From an uncultured bacterium (GTDB taxonomy: Bacteria; Patescibacteriota; Minisyncoccia; Phycocordibacterales; GWA1-40-21), in contig CAINLW010000064.1 in assembly GCA_903850545.1 (NCBI GenBank), forward strand, positions 1-40,239: a stretch of 40,239 nucleotides of DNA, given 5' to 3'. Numbering within the stretch: the first letter of the stretch is position 1; every line of letters starts with the position of its first letter. Made by a program: the position numbers and the translations under genes. Below are positions 30,549-38,341 of the stretch, in pieces. The notes under the pieces were generated by a model, which saw nothing but the letters and a program-made list of their open reading frames with translations, made no database searches and was not told the origin of the DNA.

Positions 30549-32159
30549 ATGAACAAATTAAAGTTTTCTAGAAATCTTTTAGCGGTCGTTGTTTTAGCAC
30601 TACTTTGCGGTGGTGCAGTAGCTTATGCAGAATTTGCCAGACAAACTGGTGATTCCAATTGGGGTTACGGATACGGATATGGTTACGGATATGGTTACGG
30701 TTTCGATGGAGGTACCTATTCCGGTTACAGAATGGGAGGCTCAAATCTTGATACTTATGGATATGGATATGGATACGGATATGTGGCCGAAGGTGTAACT
30801 TACGATTCTATCACTGGTTTTAATGCAACCCCAACTACTATGTCTAGTTTGGTTCAGAGTGGAGTTATGGTGCCAGATGGAACAAGTATTACTTCAACAA
30901 CAGAAGTTACTTTCAACTCGACAACAACTTTAACTCTTGCCTCTGACACAACGATTACAATACCAGAAGGTACTGTATTTACAGCTGGAACATCAACAAC
31001 CTTTGCAACATTGGCCGCTTCTACTACTGTTGGTGTTGGTGATTTAACCAATATCATTTCTCTCGGTGCATTATCATTTGGTTTACCCGATTTAGATTTA
31101 ACAGTTTCTCCAGCAGTTACAATTAATATATATGTTGGAAATGATTATAATGGACGAACATTAAGTGTCTATCGAAAAGATGCTACAGGGTCTTGGAAGG
31201 CAGGTACAGGTTCAAGTGGTAATGGTACGGACGCTAGATGTACAGTTGACTCTGGTATTTGTTCTTTTGAAACTACTCACTTGTCTGATTTTTCTACAGG
31301 TAAAGTTCAGTTAACAATTGCAACTCCTACGTTAACAACTTCAAAAAATTATGATGCAAACACTTCAGCCACAGTTACGGCAGGAGCATTAAGCGGAGTT
31401 GTAAGTCCGGATGTTGTGACCGTAAGTGCAGTGGCAACATATGATAATACAAACGCTGGAACTAATAAGACAATAACAGTTGTTTACACTCTAGCTGGAG
31501 CAGATGCTGCAAATTATATTAAACCAGTAAATTATACCGTTGCAACAGGTGCTATTACTAGTAGTAGTGGTGGAGGTTGGGGAGGAGCACCGCAACAAGT
31601 TTTCCAAACACCAGTTGTATCACCAGTCGTATCAACAGCTGTATCATCAGTTGTGTCAGCAGGATTTAGTTTTAAGAAAGACTTGGAACTTGGTTCAAAA
31701 GGAGCTGATGTTACAGAATTACAAAAGGTTTTGGTAGCAGGAGGATATCTAGTTATGCCACAAGGCGTAGCTTATGGTTACTTCGGATCAGTAACAAAAA
31801 CAGCAGTTATGAAATATCAAAAAGCAAAAGGTCTTACACCAGTTGCTGGATATGTTGGTGCAAAAACAAGAGCAGTTTTAAACGCATCAGTTGTTTCTAC
31901 TGTACAGACAACAGTAACAACAGTAACAACCGTACATAGTTTTGTAGCTGATTTAGAACTTGGTTCAAAAGGTGATGCTGTAACAGCATTGCAACATATA
32001 CTTATTGATGGAGGATATATGTCATCAGGTTATCCGTTTGGTTACTTCGGGTCAGTAACAAAAACAGCAGTTATGAAATACCAAAAAGCAAAAGGTATTA
32101 CACCAGTTGCAGGATATGTTGGTGCAAAAACAAGAGCTGTTTTGAACGCATCAAATTAA
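30549..32159 (+). CDS. Secreted surface protein with Tyr-Gly repeats, a YDG-like domain and two peptidoglycan-binding domains
   Basis: 536 residues. A Sec signal peptide (1-27, LAVVVLALLCGGAVAYA) is followed by two Tyr-Gly runs (39-51, 70-78). Residues 80-250 are Thr/Ser-rich and beta-strand-like. Residues 258-336 match a YDG/MBG-type module (KNYDANTSATVTAGALSG, then ATYDNTNAGTNKTITVVYTL and AGADAANY). After a Gly/Val-rich linker come two PG_binding_1 domains (377-446 and 467-534), each with DLELGSKG..V..LQ and YFGSVTKTAVMKYQKAKG. They probably anchor it non-covalently to peptidoglycan; no sortase motif or C-terminal membrane helix is present. An adhesin or cell-envelope role is likely. Monocistronic between a strong promoter and a terminator. 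Confidence 0.88.
   Translation: MNKLKFSRNLLAVVVLALLCGGAVAYAEFARQTGDSNWGYGYGYGYGYGYGFDGGTYSGYRMGGSNLDTYGYGYGYGYVAEGVTYDSITGFNATPTTMSSLVQSGVMVPDGTSITSTTEVTFNSTTTLTLASDTTITIPEGTVFTAGTSTTFATLAASTTVGVGDLTNIISLGALSFGLPDLDLTVSPAVTINIYVGNDYNGRTLSVYRKDATGSWKAGTGSSGNGTDARCTVDSGICSFETTHLSDFSTGKVQLTIATPTLTTSKNYDANTSATVTAGALSGVVSPDVVTVSAVATYDNTNAGTNKTITVVYTLAGADAANYIKPVNYTVATGAITSSSGGGWGGAPQQVFQTPVVSPVVSTAVSSVVSAGFSFKKDLELGSKGADVTELQKVLVAGGYLVMPQGVAYGYFGSVTKTAVMKYQKAKGLTPVAGYVGAKTRAVLNASVVSTVQTTVTTVTTVHSFVADLELGSKGDAVTALQHILIDGGYMSSGYPFGYFGSVTKTAVMKYQKAKGITPVAGYVGAKTRAVLNASN
30663..30782 (+). repeat. Hexamer repeats encoding Tyr-Gly runs
   Basis: Two blocks (30663-30701 and 30756-30782) built of GGNTAY hexamers (GGTTAC, GGATAC, GGATAT) encode the alternating Gly-Tyr stretches of the surface protein. 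Such hexamer arrays can change length by slippage without a frameshift. Confidence 0.8.
31776..31889 (+). repeat. Direct repeat, copy 1 (peptidoglycan-binding domain)
   Basis: 114 bases from GGTTACTTCGG to AACGCATCA, nearly identical to 32040-32153. They encode the C-terminal two-thirds of each PG_binding_1 domain. The close DNA identity points to recent duplication or gene conversion. Confidence 0.85.
32040..32153 (+). repeat. Direct repeat, copy 2 (peptidoglycan-binding domain)
   Basis: Second copy of the 114-base unit at 31776-31889, with a few silent changes and Leu-to-Ile after KAKG. Confidence 0.85.
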
Positions 32160-32170
32160 TTTATTAAATA

Positions 32171-32207
32171 AAAAAATCACTCGCAAGAACATTGCGAGTG
32201 ATTTTTT
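32171..32207. terminator. Intrinsic terminator after the surface-protein gene
   Basis: AAAAAATCACTCGCAA (32171-32186) pairs with TTGCGAGTGATTTTTT (32192-32207), followed by more T-rich sequence. Confidence 0.92.
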
Positions 32208-32292
32208 ATTGAGTCGTTTTTTAAGTATTATAATAATATTGACTGATTTTTTCCTTTATTTTTCATCATTTTTCTGGTAGAGTAATCATATT

Positions 32293-33390
32293 ATGAGTTT
32301 ATCAATCGGAATTGTAGGACTACCAAATGTCGGGAAATCAACATTGTTTAATGCACTTACTCGCAAAGCTGTGGCTTGTGAGAACTATCCTTTTTGTACA
32401 ATTGATCCATCTGTGGGGGTTGTAGCTGTGCCAGATGAGAGAATTGCTAAGCTTTCTACGTTTTCTAAGTCAGCAAAAACTTTACCGGCAGTTGTGGAAT
32501 TTGTAGATATTGCTGGACTTGTAAAAGGTGCTTCAGCAGGTGAAGGTTTAGGAAATAAATTTCTTACAAATATTCGCGAAACAGATGCTATTGCAGAAGT
32601 AGTGAGAATCTTTGAAGATGACAATATTATTCACGTTGCAAATAAAATAGATCCGCTTTCTGATATTGAAACAATAAATCTAGAACTTATTCTTGCGGAT
32701 CTTCAGACAGTTACAAAAAGACAGGGAAGTTTGGCAAGTGAAGTTAAGAAGGGAACTAAAACATCAATTATTGAAAATGGTGCAGTCGAAAAACTAAAAC
32801 CTATTCTTGAATCTGGAAAGTTGGCAAGCACAGTGACTTTTGATGAAAAAGAAATTGTTGAAATATACAAACTTTGCCTTATTACAATGAAACCGATTCT
32901 TTATGTATTAAATAAAAAAGCTGGTGGTAAAAATTTAGATGAAATTAAAGATGAAAGATATCTAAAACTTATTAACTTCTTTAAAGAAACCAATTCTAAA
33001 TATGTTGTGGTAGACGCAGGTATTGAACATGAACTTAAAGACCTTGAAGGTGCAGATAAGAAAGAAATGAGAGAAGGTTTAGGAATAAAAGAAGATGGTG
33101 TGGACGATCTAATAAAAGCAGGATATGATTTACTTGGACTTATTACGTACTTTACAACAGGAGAAGATGAAACTCGCGCTTGGACTATTAAAAAAGGTTG
33201 GACAGCACCACTCGCTGGCACAGCTATTCATGGAGATTTTAAAGACAAATTTGTTCGTGCAGAAGTTATAGAATGGGATAAGCTTTTGGCTTCTGGTTCA
33301 TATGGAAGTGCTCGAGAAAAGGGGTTAGTAAGAACGGAAGGAAAAGAATACGTGGTAAAAGATGGAGACGTAATAGAATTTAAGATATAA
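32293..33390 (+). CDS. ychF: Ribosome-associated P-loop ATPase/GTPase YchF (OLA1 family)
   Basis: 365 residues, the usual length. It has the P-loop GLPNVGKST (9-17), ENYPFCTIDPSVGVVAVPD (30-48), the switch II FVDIAGLVKGASAGEGLGN (70-88), NIREtDAI-type helix, the central coiled coil and the C-terminal TGS-like domain (TYFTTGEDETRAWTIKKG, GTAIHGDFKDKFVRAEVI). YchF hydrolyses ATP and binds ribosomes in stress response. The loop usually reading VxGxVDP is NKIDPLSDI here, as seen in some lineages. TGG-TAGAGT (32275-32283) ends 9 bases before the ATG, suggesting a leaderless message. Confidence 0.96.
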   Translation: MSLSIGIVGLPNVGKSTLFNALTRKAVACENYPFCTIDPSVGVVAVPDERIAKLSTFSKSAKTLPAVVEFVDIAGLVKGASAGEGLGNKFLTNIRETDAIAEVVRIFEDDNIIHVANKIDPLSDIETINLELILADLQTVTKRQGSLASEVKKGTKTSIIENGAVEKLKPILESGKLASTVTFDEKEIVEIYKLCLITMKPILYVLNKKAGGKNLDEIKDERYLKLINFFKETNSKYVVVDAGIEHELKDLEGADKKEMREGLGIKEDGVDDLIKAGYDLLGLITYFTTGEDETRAWTIKKGWTAPLAGTAIHGDFKDKFVRAEVIEWDKLLASGSYGSAREKGLVRTEGKEYVVKDGDVIEFKI

Positions 33391-33422
33391 TTTGATTAGA
33401 AAAACTAAGATGGAGATGCTTG

Positions 33423-33463
33423 CCCCGTAGTGAACCGAGAATTTTGAGGTTCTACTACTGGGG
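33423..33463. repeat. Hairpin repeat between ychF and the phosphatase gene
   Basis: CCCCGTAGTGAACC (33423-33436) pairs with GGTTCTACTACTGGGG (33448-33463). It is the compact version of the arms at 29264 and 29427, so this is a second dispersed palindrome family. It may double as the ychF terminator. Confidence 0.7.
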
Positions 33464-33517
33464 TGATTGAGTTTAAAATTTAGTTTAACCTTTGATTATT
33501 AATTTAATATTAATAAT

Positions 33518-34156
33518 ATGAAAAAAATTTATTTTGTTAGACATGGAGAAACTGAGGCTAATATCAGTAATAATGTTTATCAGACTCCCACCACACCATT
33601 GACACAGAAAGGTAAGTCACAAGCTGTTATTGTTGCTGAGAGATTAGCGACATTACCAATAGAAATTATTATTTCTAGTAATCTAACTAGAGCTAAAGAA
33701 ACAGTTGAGATAATTGCTGACAAACTTAAAATAACTATAGAGTATTCGGACTTATTTGTGGAGGTGCGTAAACCGTCAGAAGTTTTTGGAAAAGATAAAG
33801 ATAGTCAAATCGCGCTTGATTATAAAAAAGAAACTAAAAATCATTATTATTATTCCAACTGGCACTATTCTGACGAAGAAAGTTTTAATGAATTGAAAGA
33901 AAGGGCGCTTATGGCTTTGCAATATTTAGCAAATCGTTCAGAAGAAAATATTCTTGTTGTAACACACGCTGAATTTTTGAAATGTATGATCGCTTGTGTA
34001 ATCCTTGGAGATAAGCTTACCAGAGAGGAATGTGAAAAATGCATTTATTCTTTACGCTCGGAAAATACAGGAATCACCACATTTGATTACTCTGCAGAGT
34101 TAAAAAATCCTAGTTGGTTTTTGCGGGGATGGAATGACCATTCACACTTAAATTAA
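33518..34156 (+). CDS. Histidine phosphatase superfamily protein
   Basis: 212 residues. The catalytic N-terminal VRHGETEAN (7-15, with phospho-acceptor His9 and Arg8), LTQKGKSQA, SNLTRAKETVEII (around 54-66) and the second catalytic His in VVTHAEFLK (about 147-155) are the branch-1 histidine phosphatase core shared by phosphoglycerate mutases, CobC and others. A segment with several Tyr (KNHYYYSNWHYSDEESFNEL) is the variable insertion that sets substrate. No phosphoglycerate-mutase-specific features are seen, so a small-molecule phosphatase is more likely than glycolytic mutase. It lies upstream of the ABC exporter in the same direction. Confidence 0.88.
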   Translation: MKKIYFVRHGETEANISNNVYQTPTTPLTQKGKSQAVIVAERLATLPIEIIISSNLTRAKETVEIIADKLKITIEYSDLFVEVRKPSEVFGKDKDSQIALDYKKETKNHYYYSNWHYSDEESFNELKERALMALQYLANRSEENILVVTHAEFLKCMIACVILGDKLTREECEKCIYSLRSENTGITTFDYSAELKNPSWFLRGWNDHSHLN

Positions 34157-34201
34157 AGATAATTTTTTATACAGTTTTATTAGCAATAATAAATAATACT
34201 T

Positions 34202-35992
34202 ATGTCATCAAAAAATTCAAATATAAAATATCCGGAAGTAAATATTTCTGATGTTTTCAAAACAATCTGGAAAGGTATGAGAAAGTATAAACTTTCTCTT
34301 TTTCTAACTATCTTCAGTGTTGCTTCGGCTAGTGCCATTTCTCTCGCCATTCCCTTATACTATAAGAAGTTTTTTGATGTTTTGACAAATTCTCAAGACA
34401 AAATATTAGTTGCCCCACAACTTATTCATGCACTGTTAATAATACTTATTCTTAATATTTTCGCATGGATTTTTTGGCGTTTGGCTACCCTCACACATCA
34501 CAATTATCAAGCGAAATCTATGGCATCTTTAAGACAACAAGGATTCAATCACATAATGCATCATTCTTATAGTTTTTTTACAAATAATTTTACAGGGACT
34601 CTTGTTCAAAGAATTGGACGATACGCGCGTTCATTTGAAAGAATTACAGATAGAATTGTTTGGGATGTGGTGTCACTTATTGTTCGTTTAGTCGGAGTTT
34701 TGATTATTACTGCTACAATAAATATTTATCTAACGATTTTTATTATCGTTTGGACTATTATATATATGCTCATAAGTTATTTTTATTCTTTATGGAGATT
34801 AAAATATAATATAATGGCTGCAGAAGCAGATTCCTATACTACTGGAGTGCTTTCTGATGCTATAACAAATCAAAATAATATAGAATTATTTAGTAAATAT
34901 AAATATGAAAAAGAAAGATTCAAAGAAGCAACAGAAAAACAGCAAGTTATTACTCAAAGAAATTGGGATATTAATGGACATTTAGATTCTATTCAATCTT
35001 TGTTGGGTATAATAATTGGATTCGGTCTTTTTTATGTTTCTGTATATTTTTGGAAACAAAATATATTTACAGTTGGATCTTTCGTTTTGATTCAGATGTA
35101 TATCGTAGATTTAAGCGATCGTTTGTGGAATTTTAGTAAGATTATTAAAGATTTTTATGAAAGCTATGCTGATTCTAAAGAGATGGTTGAGATGATAATG
35201 CTTCCTTATGAAATTCGAGATGATGTTTTAACAAAACCAATAATTATTAACAAAGGAGAAATTGTTTTTAACAAAGTAGATTTTTATTTCAATCCGACGA
35301 GAAAAATATTTGAAAATGTTAATTTAAAAATTAAAGCTGGAGAGAAGGTTGCTTTTGTTGGACCTTCAGGAGCTGGTAAGACTACAATTGCTAGATTACT
35401 TTTGAGATTTTATGATGTGACAAGTGGTGTGATTTCTATTGATGGACAAAATATAAAAAATATTACACTCGAAAGTTTAAGAAACGCAATAAGTTTGGTA
35501 CCACAGGATCCAATGCTTTTTCACAGAACAATTAAAGAAAATATACGTTATGGAAAACAAGGAGCAACTGATGAAGAAGTGTTTGAGGCAGCTCGACTAG
35601 CGCACTGTGATGAGTTTATTGATCATCTTTCTAAAAAGTATGACACTTATGTCGGTGAACGTGGAATTAAACTTTCGGGAGGAGAGCGTCAGCGTGTAGC
35701 TATAGCGCGGGCAATTCTTAAAAATGCTCCAATACTTATTCTCGATGAAGCAACATCGAGCCTTGATTCTCATTCTGAATCACTTATTCAGGACGCTCTT
35801 AGTAATCTTATGAAAGGTAAGACAGTTGTTGTGATTGCACATAGACTTTCGACTATAAAGGAAATGGATAGAATTATTATATTAGATAACGGCGAAATAA
35901 TTGAAGATGGAAGTCATGAGGATTTGATAAACAACAAAGAAGGTTTGTATAAAAAATTGTGGACTTTGCAAGCGGGAGGGTTTATACAATAA
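34202..35992 (+). CDS. MsbA-like ABC exporter (fused membrane and ATPase domains)
   Basis: 596 residues. The transmembrane domain (about 25-345) has six predicted helices and the conserved FFTNNFTGTLVQRIGR coupling region. The ATPase domain has Walker A GPSGAGKTT (about 387-395), SLVPQDPMLFHRTIKENIRY (Q-loop), LSGGERQRVAIARA (about 491) and Walker B PILILDEATSSLDS (about 510), then the switch His in IAHRLST. It works as a homodimer or heterodimer exporting lipids, lipid-linked sugars or drugs. No dedicated partner is adjacent; the mnmA gene begins 8 bases after its stop. Confidence 0.93.
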   Translation: MSSKNSNIKYPEVNISDVFKTIWKGMRKYKLSLFLTIFSVASASAISLAIPLYYKKFFDVLTNSQDKILVAPQLIHALLIILILNIFAWIFWRLATLTHHNYQAKSMASLRQQGFNHIMHHSYSFFTNNFTGTLVQRIGRYARSFERITDRIVWDVVSLIVRLVGVLIITATINIYLTIFIIVWTIIYMLISYFYSLWRLKYNIMAAEADSYTTGVLSDAITNQNNIELFSKYKYEKERFKEATEKQQVITQRNWDINGHLDSIQSLLGIIIGFGLFYVSVYFWKQNIFTVGSFVLIQMYIVDLSDRLWNFSKIIKDFYESYADSKEMVEMIMLPYEIRDDVLTKPIIINKGEIVFNKVDFYFNPTRKIFENVNLKIKAGEKVAFVGPSGAGKTTIARLLLRFYDVTSGVISIDGQNIKNITLESLRNAISLVPQDPMLFHRTIKENIRYGKQGATDEEVFEAARLAHCDEFIDHLSKKYDTYVGERGIKLSGGERQRVAIARAILKNAPILILDEATSSLDSHSESLIQDALSNLMKGKTVVVIAHRLSTIKEMDRIIILDNGEIIEDGSHEDLINNKEGLYKKLWTLQAGGFIQ

Positions 35993-36000
35993 AAATCATT

Positions 36001-37314
36001 GTGATTAAAAAAATTGAAAAAAAAGTATACATCGGTATGTCGGGTGGAGTAGATTCTTCCGTATCAGCTTTGTTATTAAAAAAGAATGATTACGATGTTA
36101 CTGGAGTTTTTATTAAGGTATGGCAACCGGAATTTTTTGAATGCACTTGGCGACAAGACAGACTCGATGCAATGAGAGTTTGCGCTAAACTTGATATTCC
36201 ATTTATTACTTTAAATCTCGAGAGTGAATATAAAAAAGAAGTGGTAGATTATATGATTGAGGAATACAAGAGAGGAAGAACACCAAATCCTGATGTTATG
36301 TGTAATAAATATGTGAAATTTGGTGGTTTTTTTGATTGGGCAATAGAGCAAGGTGCCGATTATGTTGCTACGGGACACTATGCGCGCACATCGCGAGTCG
36401 AAAGTCGAAAGTCGAAAGTCGAAAGTAAAAATTTAAATATTATGAATAAACATTATGGTGTTAGCAATAATACCATAATGAATCAGCTTGTTGCGGGAAG
36501 TGATAAAAATAAAGACCAAACTTATTTTCTTTGGACACTTACACAAAAACAACTTTCAAAAACTCTTTTTCCAATAGGTGATCTAGACAAGCCTAAAGTC
36601 AGAAAATTAGCTGAAAAATACGTATTAAGCACTGCAGTTAAAAAAGACAGTCAAGGACTTTGTTTCATTGGGAAAATTGATATAAAAGATTTTCTTAGAA
36701 ATTATATTAAAGAAAAAAAGGGAAAGGTTTTGGATGAAAATGGGAATAAAATTGGAGAACACGATGGAGCTTTTTATCTAACCGTGGGGCAGAGACATGG
36801 CTTCAATATAACGCGGAACATACGCGGACAAGACGCGGAACATATGCGGAATAGTGTAGAAAAAAATGGAGGTCTTTCCTTGAGGAGGAGCGGAGCTACG
36901 GGAAAAGGTGAGTCCTCGGTTTTTTCTGAATGTAATCAAAAACAAAAAAAAGACATTGCCCCATATTATATTATTTCAAAAGATATTAAAAATAACACAA
37001 TCACTGTTTCTCATTCACCAAAAATAGCGGATGATGAATCGCGAATCGTGAAGTTGGAAAAAATAAATTGGACACTTGGTGAAGTTCCTGATTTATCAAA
37101 GAAATATTATGCAAGAATTCGTTACAGACAACCATTAGAAGAATGCAGGATAGTTGAAAGTTATAAAGTTATAAAATTGAAAGTTGAAAATAAAATAAAA
37201 GAAAATATAGAATATGAACTTCATTTTGAAAATCCTCAAAAAGCTATTACTTCTGGCCAGTCGGCTGTTATTTATGATGGGGAAGTTTGCTTGGGAGGAG
37301 GGATTATTAGTTGA
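36001..37314 (+). CDS. mnmA: tRNA-specific 2-thiouridylase MnmA with repeat-derived insertions
   Basis: About 437 residues from GTG 36001; ATG 35959 lies inside the upstream ABC gene, and the family start (short basic stretch, then VYIGMSGGVDSSVSA) fits the GTG. The PP-loop is MSGGVDSS (13-20), the catalytic cysteines are NPDVMC (Cys101) and DSQGLCFIG (Cys221), and GHYAR, KDQTYFLW and TVGQRHGFNI are present. MnmA thiolates U34 of Lys, Glu and Gln tRNAs. Three stretches are unlike homologues: 131-160 (between GHYAR and the KDQTYFL strand), about 270-319 (between GQRHGFNI and PYYIISKD) and about 384-402. Their DNA consists of tandem heptamers, 11-mers and palindromes. The length is well over the usual ~350-370. 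All catalytic residues remain, so it may still function. Confidence 0.92.
   Translation: MIKKIEKKVYIGMSGGVDSSVSALLLKKNDYDVTGVFIKVWQPEFFECTWRQDRLDAMRVCAKLDIPFITLNLESEYKKEVVDYMIEEYKRGRTPNPDVMCNKYVKFGGFFDWAIEQGADYVATGHYARTSRVESRKSKVESKNLNIMNKHYGVSNNTIMNQLVAGSDKNKDQTYFLWTLTQKQLSKTLFPIGDLDKPKVRKLAEKYVLSTAVKKDSQGLCFIGKIDIKDFLRNYIKEKKGKVLDENGNKIGEHDGAFYLTVGQRHGFNITRNIRGQDAEHMRNSVEKNGGLSLRRSGATGKGESSVFSECNQKQKKDIAPYYIISKDIKNNTITVSHSPKIADDESRIVKLEKINWTLGEVPDLSKKYYARIRYRQPLEECRIVESYKVIKLKVENKIKENIEYELHFENPQKAITSGQSAVIYDGEVCLGGGIIS
36397..36480. repeat. Heptamer tandem repeat plus inverted repeat inside mnmA
   Basis: Four perfect GTCGAAA heptamers (36397-36424) followed by CATTATGGT (36451-36459) pairing with ACCATAATG (36472-36480). 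Similar GTTGAAA/GTTATAAA runs occur at 37151-37195 in the same gene and at 37312-37341 after it. Confidence 0.85.
36811..36922. repeat. Four 11-bp tandem repeats and a hairpin inside mnmA
   Basis: ACGCGGAACAT, ACGCGGACAAG, ACGCGGAACAT and ATGCGGAATAG run in tandem from 36811 to 36854. A G+C-rich stem-loop-like stretch follows at about 36869-36920 (GGAGGTCTTTCC ... GGTGAGTCCTCGG). The reading frame is kept across both. Confidence 0.75.
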
Positions 37315-37346
37315 AAGTTATAAAGTGAAAAGTTGAAAGTAAACAA

Positions 37347-37396
37347 AAACAACAATACCCCAATTACGCTATAGCGTAATTGGGGTATTGTTGTTT
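37347..37396. terminator. 50-bp perfect palindrome after mnmA
   Basis: Positions 37347-37371 are the exact reverse complement of 37372-37396, centred on GCTATAGC, with no loop bases beyond the palindrome itself. Core arm: CCCCAATTACGC. It lies between mnmA and the ATP-cone gene and probably terminates the exporter-mnmA transcript; as a hairpin it would be very stable. Confidence 0.8.
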
Positions 37397-37421
37397 AAAG
37401 CTATTTTCTTAAATTTTTTTG

Positions 37422-37430
37422 TGTTAAAAT
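37422..37430 (+). promoter_or_regulatory. Extended -10 box before the ATP-cone gene
   Basis: TGT-TAAAAT, with the hexamer at 37425-37430, ends 6 bases before the ATG at 37437. This implies a leaderless or nearly leaderless message. No convincing -35 box. Confidence 0.4.
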
Positions 37431-37436
37431 AACGAT

Positions 37437-38297
37437 ATGAATGAATTTTATGTAATAAAAGCAAATGGCGAAAAAGAACTTTTTGATTATAAGAAGTTAG
37501 AAAGTTCACTTAAAAAGATTAATACACCAGACGATTTGATAGCACAAGTTGTTGCAGAAATTAGCAATGACGCAAAAAACAAAGAGATTGTGACGACCCA
37601 TGATATTTATAGACAAGTTTTTTCTATTTTAAGAAAAAAACATAAGCCAGTAGCAGTTAGATATTCATTAAAAAAAGCCGTGGCGATGCTTGGCCCAACT
37701 GGTTTTCCATTTGAAAAGTTTGTTGCTGAAATTTTTAAAGCTCAAGGTTACGAGACAGTCACCGATCAGTTAATAAAAGGAAAATGTGTAGAGCATGAAA
37801 TAGATGTAGTTGCTTGGAAAAAAGAAGAAATGATTATGGTTGAAGCAAAATTTCATACAGATTTTAATCTCAAATCTGACCTTAAAATCGTTCTTTATGT
37901 TAAAGCCAGATACGATGATATTTTTGGTCAGGAATATGCCGTAGGCGGAACAGCAAGAAAGTTGACTGAAGGTTGGATTATTACTAATACAAAATTTAGC
38001 TCAACCGCAATTCAATATGGTCAATGTCAACCTTTATTGAAATTTGTTGGTTGGAATTATCCATATGATAATAATCTTCACGATTTAATAGAAAAATATG
38101 AGCTCATTCCCTTAACAGCTTTGACTAGTATTACAACTTCTGAGAAAAATCTGTTTCTTTCTCGGGGAATAATTCTTTCAAAAAGTTTACTTGATGACGA
38201 TATGATGAAAGGTTACAGTTTTGATGAAAATAAAATTAAATCTATTAAAGATGAGGTAAATGGCTTGTGCGAACATTGCAGAAATAGATTCAAATAG
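37437..38297 (+). CDS. ATP-cone domain fused to an Mrr-like restriction endonuclease domain
   Basis: 286 residues. Residues about 3-88 form an ATP-cone (VIKANGEKELFDYKKLESSL, KEIVTTHDIYRQVFSILRKK, VAVRYSLKKAV), the nucleotide-sensing domain of ribonucleotide reductases and NrdR. Residues about 90-210 are a PD-(D/E)XK nuclease domain: GFPFEKFVAEIFKAQGY (89-105), EIDVVA with Asp123 and MIMVEAKFH with Glu136 and Lys138, the catalytic D-ExK triad of Mrr_cat. The C-terminal ~75 residues end with a CEHCRNR cysteine pair that could bind metal with Cys116 or others. Family knowledge suggests a nucleotide-gated nuclease; its biological target is unknown. No restriction methyltransferase is nearby. Confidence 0.88.
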   Translation: MNEFYVIKANGEKELFDYKKLESSLKKINTPDDLIAQVVAEISNDAKNKEIVTTHDIYRQVFSILRKKHKPVAVRYSLKKAVAMLGPTGFPFEKFVAEIFKAQGYETVTDQLIKGKCVEHEIDVVAWKKEEMIMVEAKFHTDFNLKSDLKIVLYVKARYDDIFGQEYAVGGTARKLTEGWIITNTKFSSTAIQYGQCQPLLKFVGWNYPYDNNLHDLIEKYELIPLTALTSITTSEKNLFLSRGIILSKSLLDDDMMKGYSFDENKIKSIKDEVNGLCEHCRNRFK

Positions 38298-38341
38298 TAT
38301 GAGAACTTAGTATAAGAATAAGGGAAAAAAGAACTAAAATT

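Noticed and set aside
35959-36000. ATG at 35959 as the mnmA start
   Set aside because: It lies inside the ABC exporter's last codons and adds residues unlike MnmA; GTG at 36001 gives the normal start.
36397-36424. Tandem GTCGAAA units as a CRISPR-like array
   Set aside because: Units are 7 bases with no spacers and lie inside the mnmA frame; no cas genes are present.
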